Assembly (NCBI RefSeq): GCF_000182925.2
Contig: NC_026504.1
Coordinates: 744,001 to 808,000 of the forward strand
Source: Neurospora crassa OR74A
Lineage: Eukaryota; Ascomycota; Sordariomycetes; Sordariales; Sordariaceae
DNA: 64,000 bases
Direction of reading: 5' to 3'
Numbering within the stretch: the first letter of the stretch is position 1; each line of letters starts with the position of its first letter. A program made the position numbers and the translations under genes. Shown piece after piece: positions 11,101 to 20,236 of this stretch. Under the pieces are notes generated by a model. It saw only the letters and a list, made by a program, of their open reading frames with translations, did not search any database and was not told the DNA's origin.

Positions 11101-13980
11101 CCATCATCAAAAAGACCATTCCCTTGCGTTGTCAGTCTGTCTGAAAATGGGGAAGTATTCACAATGCGTCTACGCCGTAGTGCAGTGTCCTGTCCGCCCC
11201 GGTCGTCTCGTTGTCAAGCTGCTAGTAGCAACTGAACCACGACAGTGTGAATTGTGTCCTTGCTCCATTCGACGTGCCATTCCGAGTCACCAACCTCCCT
11301 CCCTCGTCGTTGGGATTGATCGATGGTTGCCCGGGCCGTTGCTGTTGCCGGCCGACAAACAAACAAACCCTCAGGCACCTCACTGCAATGCTCACTCAGC
11401 TCCACTCCACTGGTCCGTCGGGTATCCCGTAGTATCCCGTAGCGTCCGAACGCCAAGACGCCCGGGTGGAAATAGCAGGAAATAATTGGCAGTCCGCCAG
11501 CTGTTCGCAGTCGGACACCGCTCGGACCACTCCACTCCGTCTCCGTTGAGAGGGGCCGTCCGACGGTCCGTCAGGTCGTGTCCGGGAACCCGGCAACTCA
11601 CGGCCGTGAAAAGGAGGGACTGATGGAGCACAGACATATGGTGTCGGCGGTCGCCGTTCCGTACCGGGTTCACTTCGGCTTCGGTCCTTCTCCGACGCGA
11701 GTATTCGAATCTCTTGGCGCCGAGAGTTCGCCAGGCACCAATCAATATTCCTGGAGCTGCTAACCGAGCCGCTCCCCTTTTTCCAATGGTTCTTCGACAT
11801 GCCGTCGTGGGGACCGGCCAAGATTATGCCAAGATTCCTTTTGCGTTGATTCATGGACTTTGATTTGATCCAGTTCCGCCTGCTTGTGTCGTTTATCAAA
11901 TGCAGTGCAACAAAAGTCGCAGATATCACCCAAAGATCTTCATTCTTTGTGTATTTGGTGCCCTGGCAATCACCGGCCGTGAAAAACGCCTATCATTACC
12001 TCCCTCACGGATCAAGTCACATCACATGGAAAAAGAGACAAACACGGTTGGAAAATGCAACCGACCCAATTGGGGAATTGGCTTCATTCACATGTTGAGT
12101 GTTTGTTTGTCCCTGGCAATCGAGATTCAAGGAACGGAACATCCAACGCCCAACCAACAACCGCTTTCCATCGTCGTATTAATCCACAAAAAAAAAAAAA
12201 AAAAACGATCTTCATCCGCTTGGAATCCACAAATCGGTCGATTGTTGCGCCTGGTGAGGTCGATCTTAGCCTCCTTTTGACTTTTATATCCAGGATTCTC
12301 TTCTTGGTTTCTGGGATGCTACATATCTTACAATAGCTAGCCGTGCTTATGCACCTTTCTTATCCGTCGGAAAAACTAAATGTGTCCAAAGAAGAAAGAT
12401 ATGATATCGCACTAGAACCTTTCTGCCTTTCTCAGGATGCCTTGAAGTCCACTTTTGCAATTGTGCTGCCTTGGGAATCGGCTGGTTCATCATATCTGTT
12501 GTTGCTGTTGAAATGAGCCGCGCACTGTATTGTTTGATGTTGTTGTTGTTGCATTCCGAACTCAAGGGCTGAAGGGTCCGTCGAGAGATGGACCGTGATA
12601 GCGTTGAAGATCCCGCCATGCTGATTGGAACAACGACAAAGTTGGTACATTGTGAGGCTTACGGCTTTCCGTGAGTGCATTACATTTGAGAGGGTTGGAT
12701 GTTGATCATGATCCTTTGTCAACGGGATCAATCCCTCAAGTAGGCTTAGCGAGAAATGCCGTGATCGCTGCAGTGGTACCTGGTTTGCTTATCCGCGGGT
12801 TTATCATCGCCGACTATCACTGAACAGAGATAGGTATCACGATCCAAACACACCCTCGATGGCATGGTGTTGCGGCAAACTTTACAATGCGGCTCTGGCG
12901 GCGAGCTTGGCGACAAGAAACCGAATCTGGTGTTGGACGTCGGTTTTGAGATCCACATCGACGCTATCTCTCTCGTCGGTTAATTCCCGGCGTGATGGCG
13001 CGGGTGGCGTCGGAAGCCCTTCGCCCGGTTGGTCAGTGCTCTTTCAGACCATGTCTTGGTGGTCACCTCCCTCAAGGGTCTCTCACCGTTGTTCACCGTC
13101 CCGGTCAAAAGTCCTTCTCGCACACAGTGCTCACCACGCCGCCGTCCCAGGGTCCTACCAGCCCTGAACCAGGACCCCTGTCGCCATCGACCCTTGGGTT
13201 CAGTTGGATTTTAGCCTTTGGCACTGTCAGCTCGCCGCCTTTTGGACGTCAACAGTGACTTCGCACTAACAATTGCGCTAACCATTTTTGCCACCTCGTT
13301 TCACAACACCACCAGCGGTGACGACAACATGGTTCACGAAAGCACACTGCCGTTGGATGACGGCGGCCAAGCTTGATATGAGGCCTTCATATGCTGAATT
13401 CCTCAGCCGTCATCGACTACACGGTCATGCTAAGTGTTGTTTCCATGGGATTCACTGGTCCTCTTCACTTTTTACATGTTTCTTGGTACAGAAACTGCCT
13501 TTGGAGACTGCTGTTCAAGTGAACCACATCCGCCTTGCATCATCATTTGAGTTATTCACGTCTTTTCAGCGTCATCAGGTCGAGTCACCTATTTGCGGTT
13601 AGTACCCTCATTTCCTGGCCTCGACGGAAGCAATCGATGAGGACGACATCCGCACTGTACCGTATCAAACTCTCATTTTCTTGACCGACTTGGACGGAAG
13701 AAATGATAGCTACCCCAACCCATCACTAACAACTTCATTTTACTGGAAAGCGCTCCCACCACCATCATTACCTTCTTGCTTTAGCCCCTCTCTTACGGCA
13801 GTGAAGTGCACTTGACTCGACAGGGAGCAACCGTAGTGTAACCTTCCTATCTTGTCTCGGAATTCCCTCACTCATCACATCAATGAGGAAACAACGAAGG
13901 ACTGAGATCACTGACGTTGACACATGTTTGTACCTCTGTTAGTGGGCATCATGCTTAGAGGTAGGTAACTATGGCAAATT
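8112..13980. other. Long intergenic stretch, no gene supported
   Basis: No ORF here has a domain or a credible exon chain. Longest openings are below 180 codons, overlap one another and contain simple-sequence peptides (GGTGGTGGT near 9520, CACCACCAC near 9627, an A17 run near 12190). A minus ORF at 12347-12619 begins with a mitochondrial-presequence-like, Arg/Ser-rich segment, but nothing supports it further. TATCCCGTAG is repeated directly near 11422. Non-coding transcripts cannot be excluded. Confidence 0.5.
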
Positions 13981-14255
13981 TCATCGCTCTACTACCCCTT
14001 CTAACAGATGATGAGAGGAGATACTTCTTCCGATGGTGTTGGGTTTCCATCTTGCCGAGTGTCGTGAGCGTGCTTATAACCTTCAGGTTCACCTTGAGTT
14101 TGACATGACTCCGTCACTCCGAGTCACCTTTGATCACTCAAGTCTCCTTCTGTCCCCTTCGTTGCTATCCACCACTGCAACACTACCTACAACTCTTTCC
14201 ACGGCACTTCACTCACTGTTTAGTATAGTCCGCAGCACACGCCCTCTTATCTTCC

Positions 14256-14275
14256 CTACCTCTACCTAGAGGTAG
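14256..14275. repeat. Inverted repeat CTACCTCTA..TAGAGGTAG
   Basis: A perfect 9 bp inverted repeat with a 2 bp centre. The same word recurs many times in the non-coding DNA around it, so it may be a binding site or a dispersed short repeat. Confidence 0.6.
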
Positions 14276-16188
14276 TGTTGACCCCCACCCTTACTTGCCA
14301 GACACTAGCAACCTGTGAGCCTGTGATTCGCGAGTTCATGCCTTACCCGCCCGGCCGCACTAGGCTACCTCGGTGAAGTCGCGATATACATAGCGTGAAC
14401 GTGATAACCAACCACTGCAATGCAAACAAACCACGCAAGACATGCGGTATCACATCACCCAAGACAACCACCCGTCCGGGCACCGGAAGATTCCGAGGCC
14501 GTTGCTGCTGCTGCCGATCAATAATAAGCTCAAGGTGAGTCTCGGAGTCCATGCGAGTTCCGAGTCACGTCAACAACTTGATCATCGTCGTCTTAGTGTA
14601 CATATTGAGGGATTATCACCACATCACTTACAGCACCTAGTCTACATGCTTGAAGGTCACCAGTCACACCTGCGCGTAGGTACATAGGTTAGGTGCAAGA
14701 CAGCTGAGACGTTGATCTACACCACGACCCCTCTGCTCATCAGCAGCCGTCCGTCGTTCGCTAACCGGTGGGGATAGCGTCTCACATCTAGTGTAGTGTG
14801 TATTCCTTGTCGTGGATCATTTCAACGGAGTTTAATGGCGTCAGATTCTCCCATTGGCCCTCGAAAGGTCTGATACGCGCTAAAGAAGGATCACCTACAG
14901 GGACCCGGCTGTCGTACCTCTTATAGGATGACGGTCTGCCTTGTCTAGGTACACTAAGACCAACGCAACGGAGCTGTTGGTATGTAGATCCATCTTCACC
15001 AGGTGATGCACACGACGGTCAACAACGAGGTGTCTCCGTTATGGAACGGAGGCTATTCAGGGAAAGATGGCTAGTGTACTGTCTGGATGTCGAGTGATGT
15101 ACGGCAGGGACACTCAGTGTCTTTGCTATGCTGACACCTGGGGTGTGAGGTATCACAAGCTTGAGCTGGATGTTGCGTCTTGGACACGCGTAGGACACTC
15201 ACATGTTTTACGGCCAACTGGTGACCAATGTGAGTAATAACAAGTGTAATGTGTTATACCGACCTTTCATGTTCATTTGTGAGATAGTCTTTCATAGGGT
15301 GGTGGTGCAGTACAGTACATCAACACGTGAACGTCAATGAAATGAAGGCTACCGATAAATTGAGTTGACCTGAAAGAGGTTTTCTTGGCTCTTTGGAGGG
15401 CAAAGGTTCAGAGAAAAGTGCTGGGGATATAACAGTAAGAACTATTCTGTACCTATAGAATACACGATCAAGAGAATAAGCAGACAAGATGAACCATTCC
15501 CTACCTACATTTTCTTTCATTTCCTTTTCGATCTTCGTTCCCTGTCCTTCACTTTCCCACCTCTTCTCTCCCTGAGGTAGGTAGACTCTTACCACATGAG
15601 ACTTGTTCTCAAAGCCAGACCTCAATCCTAGCTCCGATCCTCCACCTCACTACATTACCCCCCCCCCCCCCTTCATCGCCTCCCACGCCCTCCAAATCCT
15701 CCTCAAATCCTTCCTTATTAACCCCCATCACAGCCTCACTCAACGAACCCCATATACTGCCCCATCCTCAGCATCACCCAAAGACTTTAAATTCCTCTAC
15801 TTCCTCCCCCCCCTCAACTTCACCAACCTACCTACCGGGCATGCGCGTCCCCTTCACATATCCCCACCTCCCCCTAAATCCCTCTTTCTCGCATTTATCC
15901 TCTCCTTCAAATACCTAACCTCACACATGCTACTTCCCTTACCTACACATAATAACTGTGAACCCCCGCGCAAGTTGGTGGTCAGGACAGGAACTGCCGC
16001 ACACACACACGAGCGCCGCACTGCACCGCCCGTACGCATGTCCCAGTCCCGGTTTTGGGGGGGGGCGCAGGCTGCTGACCAAACACTACTACCGTAACCG
16101 AACTCGAAATTGCCGTCCTTGTGATGGTCGGTGGGGTGGTCCGTGACCCGTGTCGCGTTTGAGGTTTTTAAGAGGGTCTGTCTGGTTG

Positions 16189-16205
16189 CCTAGAGGTACT
16201 CTAGG
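16189..16205. repeat. Inverted repeat CCTAGAG-gta-CTCTAGG
   Basis: A perfect 7 bp inverted repeat around a 3 bp centre, followed at once by GTAGAGGTAGGTAG. It belongs to the same motif family as the repeat at 14256-14275. Confidence 0.6.
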
Positions 16206-16370
16206 TAGAGGTAGGTAGACACCAGATATTGTTTGTTGTGGAGGAGCAGACGGAAGGAGGTCTCCATTGGACTCGGTGCGTGGGGCGGTGGTGAGCGGAG
16301 GAGGAGATGGATATATGAACAGAGAGAGAGGACTGGAGGAGATTAACAGAGGAGGAGTAGAGGAGGAAGA

Positions 16371-16394
16371 AAGGAAGGAAGGAAGGAAGGAAGG
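16371..16394. repeat. GGAA microsatellite
   Basis: About six tandem GGAA units inside a purine-rich plus strand. It is the source of a spurious Ser/Pro-rich minus-strand ORF. Confidence 0.85.
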
Positions 16395-17398
16395 AGGGGA
16401 AGAAGTGGTGGCGGTTGTTCGAGTTGGGTTTGGGAGGTTGAAAGGCGCTGGTGGGAAGAGAAAAAGTAGGTGTGAATGGGAGGAAGGTGATTCGACCCTG
16501 CCTCGTGAAGAGCAGTGGTTGTCACGGCGGAATACTGTGAGGTAGGTGCTCATGACGGTGGCGTCGTGAGTGTAATACGATTGTACGACTACACTCAATA
16601 GTATCGTCACATTGACCCAAGGTCCTTCGGATCAATTCTTCCCTGCGGTTCAGATGCTCGGGACCGGCAGGCGTGCTTGGTGGCATGTTTCTCAAGTTCC
16701 TTTGTTTCTTGGCAAGTCTCAAGTTACTATCAGAATCCGCCAGGTTCCAATCGACAGGCCCGGTGGGCTTGAGGAAGGAGATACCTCTATCTGTTTGTCG
16801 GTGCCGCTGTTGGTGGTGCCGCTGTTGGTGGACTTTGTGTGGGAAGAGCGAGTGTGGCTGCCGCTGTGAAGAGTCCAGGTGACTGGCTAAGGTCGGGATG
16901 CCGGCGGTGAATTTGTGGGTATCGAAACTATTGAACTCACGGGTACGAGACTCGGAGACAGTGCCTCTAGTTGGAGATGGGGAAGTAGTGGCGTCATCAC
17001 GGTTGACCAGCATCGGGCCGGTTTCGTTTTCTTCGCCGCATCCTTCTGCTCCTTGGCCGTCATGTTGGGCTTTCTGAACTTATCAAGATGTTACTGCTTT
17101 GCCCTCTACTGATCTGTGTCCGGCTCGAGCGACTTGCGCCGCCCCTTTTCCGTTCTGACTTTTGCAATGCCTGTTCCCGTCGGAACTGTTCCATCACCGT
17201 TCGGGGTTCCCGTTCAGCGCCCGTCTCCAGTCTCAGACGGCGCTCGTATATACTGGTACCTCCACATCGAACGTCGCGCCATTACAGTCTTGTTCCGGGA
17301 GATGGTTCATCTTTGGATGTAGCGGGGGTCTGGGCGAGAGAATCGTGCGGTGTTTCTGTTGAGTTTGGTGACATGGCTGGGGGATTGCCTATATCAAT

Positions 17399-17854
17399 GG
17401 GGCACACTCTATACACGCCCAAATACCCTACAAACACGCCAATTCCACCCCAGGTGGGTCTATAGCACCTAATGCCAACTGACATTGTAAAGACCGATTT
17501 GAGCGGTAAAATTTCGCACTTTCAATGCACGTAACATGGCCCATCAGTAACAAGCATAGTACCTAAGGTACGCACTCAACAGCGCCCCTCCCCCCCTTCT
17601 ACTAAGATAAATCGCTATTATATAATAACTTAAATAGTCAATCACTATCTATATCTATACTCTACTTAATTGCTAACCTTATAAAGTGGTTCTTGTTGAT
17701 AGTACTTACAATAGATTAGAGAACCTATGTCAGACGTCAGAAATATTGAAAATTACGTTTTTTTTACACCAAATACGGCCTGTTTTACATGTTACCTGTC
17801 ATAGGTGGAATTGGCGTGTTTGTAGGGTATTTGGGCGTGTATAGAGTGTACCCC
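17399..17854. mobile_element. Non-autonomous DNA transposon (hAT-type MITE)
   Basis: A 456 bp element bounded by long terminal inverted repeats: 17399-17449 and 17804-17854 are reverse complements over 51 bp with a single mismatch (position 5, C versus T). The left end reads GGGGCACACTCTATACACG. It is flanked by a perfect 8 bp direct repeat, ATATCAAT, at 17391-17398 and 17855-17862, which is a target-site duplication. An 8 bp duplication is characteristic of the hAT superfamily. The interior is AT-rich, contains no ORF of note and so has no transposase, making this a miniature element that would depend on a transposase elsewhere. The near-identical ends and intact duplication suggest insertion was not ancient, although the TA-rich interior could reflect RIP. 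The terminal sequence differs from the usual hAT CA(A/G)GG start, so the superfamily call rests mainly on duplication length. Confidence 0.9.
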
Positions 17855-17862
17855 ATATCAAT

Positions 17863-18980
17863 AGAGGTACACCTCACTCTTTAACTGCTGGTAAATTAGT
17901 TTGCAAATTTCACAATAGAGTCCGTGAAGGTGGGTGATGTCTTTGATGATTGCGTTGTCGTTGGGTATCTGTCGGGCGCTCAAAGAGGGATAGTCTGTTG
18001 CCAATCTGGCGAGTCTCTACGGTAGGCCAGAATTCTTACTGTGATATGCCGGATTCTTACGATCTTGAGGGACCCTAATAACTTGATCAGTGTAAATATA
18101 TGCTGACCTTTACAGCGTCACAGTTGCTTGGTATTGGCCCTTTGGCGGACGATGCTTTGTTGCCAACACCTTCTGCTGTCTCGCATCTCGAACAAGGGTC
18201 ATCCAACGAAGACGGGTGGGATGGTCGCTTCTGGATTTGTAGGAAAGGCGGGACAAGCGGAATGATTCGGGACACGAATGACTGCATGAACTTGTTAGTC
18301 GCATGAGAGGGTTGAAGGCAGACCTAGAGGACAGGAGCAGGAGCAGTTGGAATGTCGTCGTGCTGCGGGCCCGAACGCCGACTCACCAAGCATTAGACCC
18401 CACTTCGTCCCAGTATTTCAACCAATCAGTTATTACACATCCGGTCGTTGTTTTCCGCTTTGGGAAGGCGCGAGCAACGACGGGGAAGCTGCGTTCTCAG
18501 CGTTCCTTCTTCCCAGTTCCCACCGACAACTTCCTGCACAAGAAAACCCAAACCAGTCTCTGCCTGCTTTTCAACAACTTCCATGGTTTCCTGATGGCAA
18601 CGGACCTCACTAACAAATCGCCCTTACTCGCGTCAGCATCACTGAATACATCCATGAATCCAGCAATCACCCTTTAGGACGTTGCAGGTGCAAGCAGCCA
18701 GGACAGCGCACTTCAACCTGCCCAGGTAATCCCTCGTGTCTGTGAGTGACACGAGAGATCCAAAGACAACGCTCCTACTCACCGTGCGGTTCAACCTACA
18801 GGTAGTTGCCTGGAAGCCATGGCGCACCTTGTTCTTTTTTGCCCTTCTCCTTCAGTTGTACTTAAAGGTTGGTTTCCCTGAGACAGAGAATGACAGTATT
18901 CTTTCGCTCTTTTCCAAGCCGTATGCTTTTTTTTGTTTCTTTGTTTTTTTGAGAACAGTTAATACATTAGACAACAATCA
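17863..18980. other. Intergenic / leader of the 19 kb gene
   Basis: No supported gene. The final ~150 bases are T-rich (near 18925-18955) and end in a GTAAGT donor at 18981, so part of this stretch is probably the transcribed leader of the next gene. Confidence 0.45.
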
Positions 18981-19039
18981 GTAAGTCAGATCAGCCAATC
19001 CATCCATTCAAACGCAAACTGACACTCTCACTTCACCAG
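18981..19039 (+). other. Predicted leader intron of the 19.1 kb gene
   Basis: A 59 bp GT..AG interval with all fungal signals: donor GTAAGT at 18981, branch ACTGAC near 19018 and acceptor CACCAG at 19039. The upstream exon has no open frame into the next one, so I place the intron in the 5' untranslated leader. Confidence 0.55.
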
Positions 19040-19129
19040 TCCCACCAAGTATCAAACTTGTCTGTTAGCGCTCCCCGCAAACGGCCTGCCACTACCATAT
19101 TCCAACCGCGATCCAGCACCGATCTTACC

Positions 19130-19672
19130 ATGTATCAACCACAATTTAACCTCGGCCTCCCCCCCTTACCCAAGCTCTCCATCTACCAACAAGCCCATGC
19201 CCAAGTCCTCAAACAAATCGGATCAACCCCTGATCTCTCCGCTAAAGAGCGCATCCTCTACATCATGGACATAGTCCGTTGCTCCATCAATTCCCGCCTC
19301 GGTATGATGCCTCTGTGCTTGAGTAGACCAGGACCTGTGACCTCGGAACACGTTCGAGTTGCGATCATGAGCTTGGGACAGCCAGAGGCATGGAAGTCAG
19401 AGAGGGAGCAGTGGATGGGATTTACAAATGAGAACTTGGGAGTTCAGGTTACTGAAAGAGTTAATGTTGCCGAGGATACTGAGATGACGGATAGGATGAC
19501 TTCTGATGAGTTGGTTAAGAAAGCTGGAGAGGGAGTCATGATTGGGAATACAAAGGGGAAGAGTCCGGCCAAGAGACTTGATGTCGACGAGAAGGAGGGA
19601 GGAGACAAAATTGAGGAGGATGAGGAGGATGAGGAGGATGAGGAAGATGAGGAAGCTGGAAGGATTTCTTAG
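19130..19672 (+). CDS. Acidic hypothetical protein, N-terminal part
   Basis: A 180-residue reading frame that I do not recognise. It begins MYQPQFNLGLPPLPKLSIYQ, continues with a helical-looking segment (DLSAKERILYIMDIVRCSIN) and ends in a strongly acidic run of Glu/Asp repeats coded by GAGGAT units at about 19613-19660. The start is the first ATG after the predicted leader intron, in a good context (TTACCATGT). The frame is closed by TAG at 19670-19672, but the very same frame stays open for another 188 codons, so the stop may be a recent nonsense change, a sequence error or a read-through site. The interval GTTAAG (19514) to CTTAG (19672) would remove the stop if spliced, but it has no branch site. 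Codon use and the low-complexity tract suggest a nuclear or scaffold-type protein, which is a guess. Confidence 0.55.
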   Translation: MYQPQFNLGLPPLPKLSIYQQAHAQVLKQIGSTPDLSAKERILYIMDIVRCSINSRLGMMPLCLSRPGPVTSEHVRVAIMSLGQPEAWKSEREQWMGFTNENLGVQVTERVNVAEDTEMTDRMTSDELVKKAGEGVMIGNTKGKSPAKRLDVDEKEGGDKIEEDEEDEEDEEDEEAGRIS

Positions 19673-19705
19673 AAAAAGATCCTGACTGGGTTGAAGCTTG
19701 TGGGG

Positions 19706-20236
19706 ATGGAAATGGATTCTTCGAAGACGCTTTCACCGGATAACTTTCCTCTGATCAGGTCTTCGCTGGAGTTGGTGGAGCATAGGCTGGAGCACATGAA
19801 GGCGGTCTTCGTACCGCTTGTCGCTCGGATCAACAATGCTTTACTGGATGGGAAGGGGGTGGAGCAGAAGCTGGCGGCCATGGAGAAAGGGCTTGCTTCG
19901 AACCAAGTTGACAAAGAGGGAGGCGGAGGTGGGGAAGCCTCCAAGGATTTCATGCTGTTTTCGCTCGAGTACAAGTCTCTGGTCGCGAACTTGACTGCTC
20001 TGAGAAAGCTGTTTGTTGAGCATGGTATTCCCGCGTACGTGTCACCCTATTTATCTACAGAGGAGAAGTTGGATTTCATGGAGCAAATGCTTGTTTCCGA
20101 GATGGAGACGATAATCTTGAACGAGAGACCAGCTATGAGCACAGAGGTCCACTCAAGGTTTGGGCCTCTGATGGAGAAGTTGGCTACCCTGGAGAAGATG
20201 TATACTGTTGCGATGGGAAAGGCATTGCACATTTAG
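19706..20236 (+). CDS. Hypothetical helical protein, in-frame downstream part
   Basis: An ORF in the same phase as the preceding one and separated from it only by the TAG at 19670. The frame is open from 19673; the first ATG is at 19706. It encodes leucine-rich, probably coiled-coil segments (SSLELVEHRLEHMKAVFVPL, EYKSLVANLTALRKLFVEHG, EEKLDFMEQMLVSEMETIIL) with a Gly-rich linker (EGGGGGE). No domain is recognised. The close spacing, shared frame and similar composition suggest it was, or still is, the C-terminal half of one protein of about 368 residues. If the stop is real, this half would be silent or translated separately, which is uncommon in fungi. Confidence 0.5.
   Translation: MEMDSSKTLSPDNFPLIRSSLELVEHRLEHMKAVFVPLVARINNALLDGKGVEQKLAAMEKGLASNQVDKEGGGGGEASKDFMLFSLEYKSLVANLTALRKLFVEHGIPAYVSPYLSTEEKLDFMEQMLVSEMETIILNERPAMSTEVHSRFGPLMEKLATLEKMYTVAMGKALHI

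Larger units (their letters stand above)
13981..17390. other. Intergenic, rich in CTACCT/AGGTAG motifs
   Basis: No gene is supported. The stretch is marked by recurrent CTACCT/AGGTAG words, several arranged as near-perfect inverted repeats (14256-14275, 16189-16205; others near 14670, 14945 and 15580), a C12 run near 15659 and a GGAA microsatellite at 16371-16394. The MITE begins just after it. Confidence 0.5.

Noticed and set aside
12347-12619. Minus ORF starting with an Arg/Ser-rich, mitochondrial-presequence-like segment
   Set aside because: No conserved domain, no clear splice partners, and the tail looks random.
18736-18984. Upstream 82-codon plus ORF before the 19 kb gene
   Set aside because: Out of phase with the next exon across the GTAAGT..CCAG intron; more likely untranslated leader.
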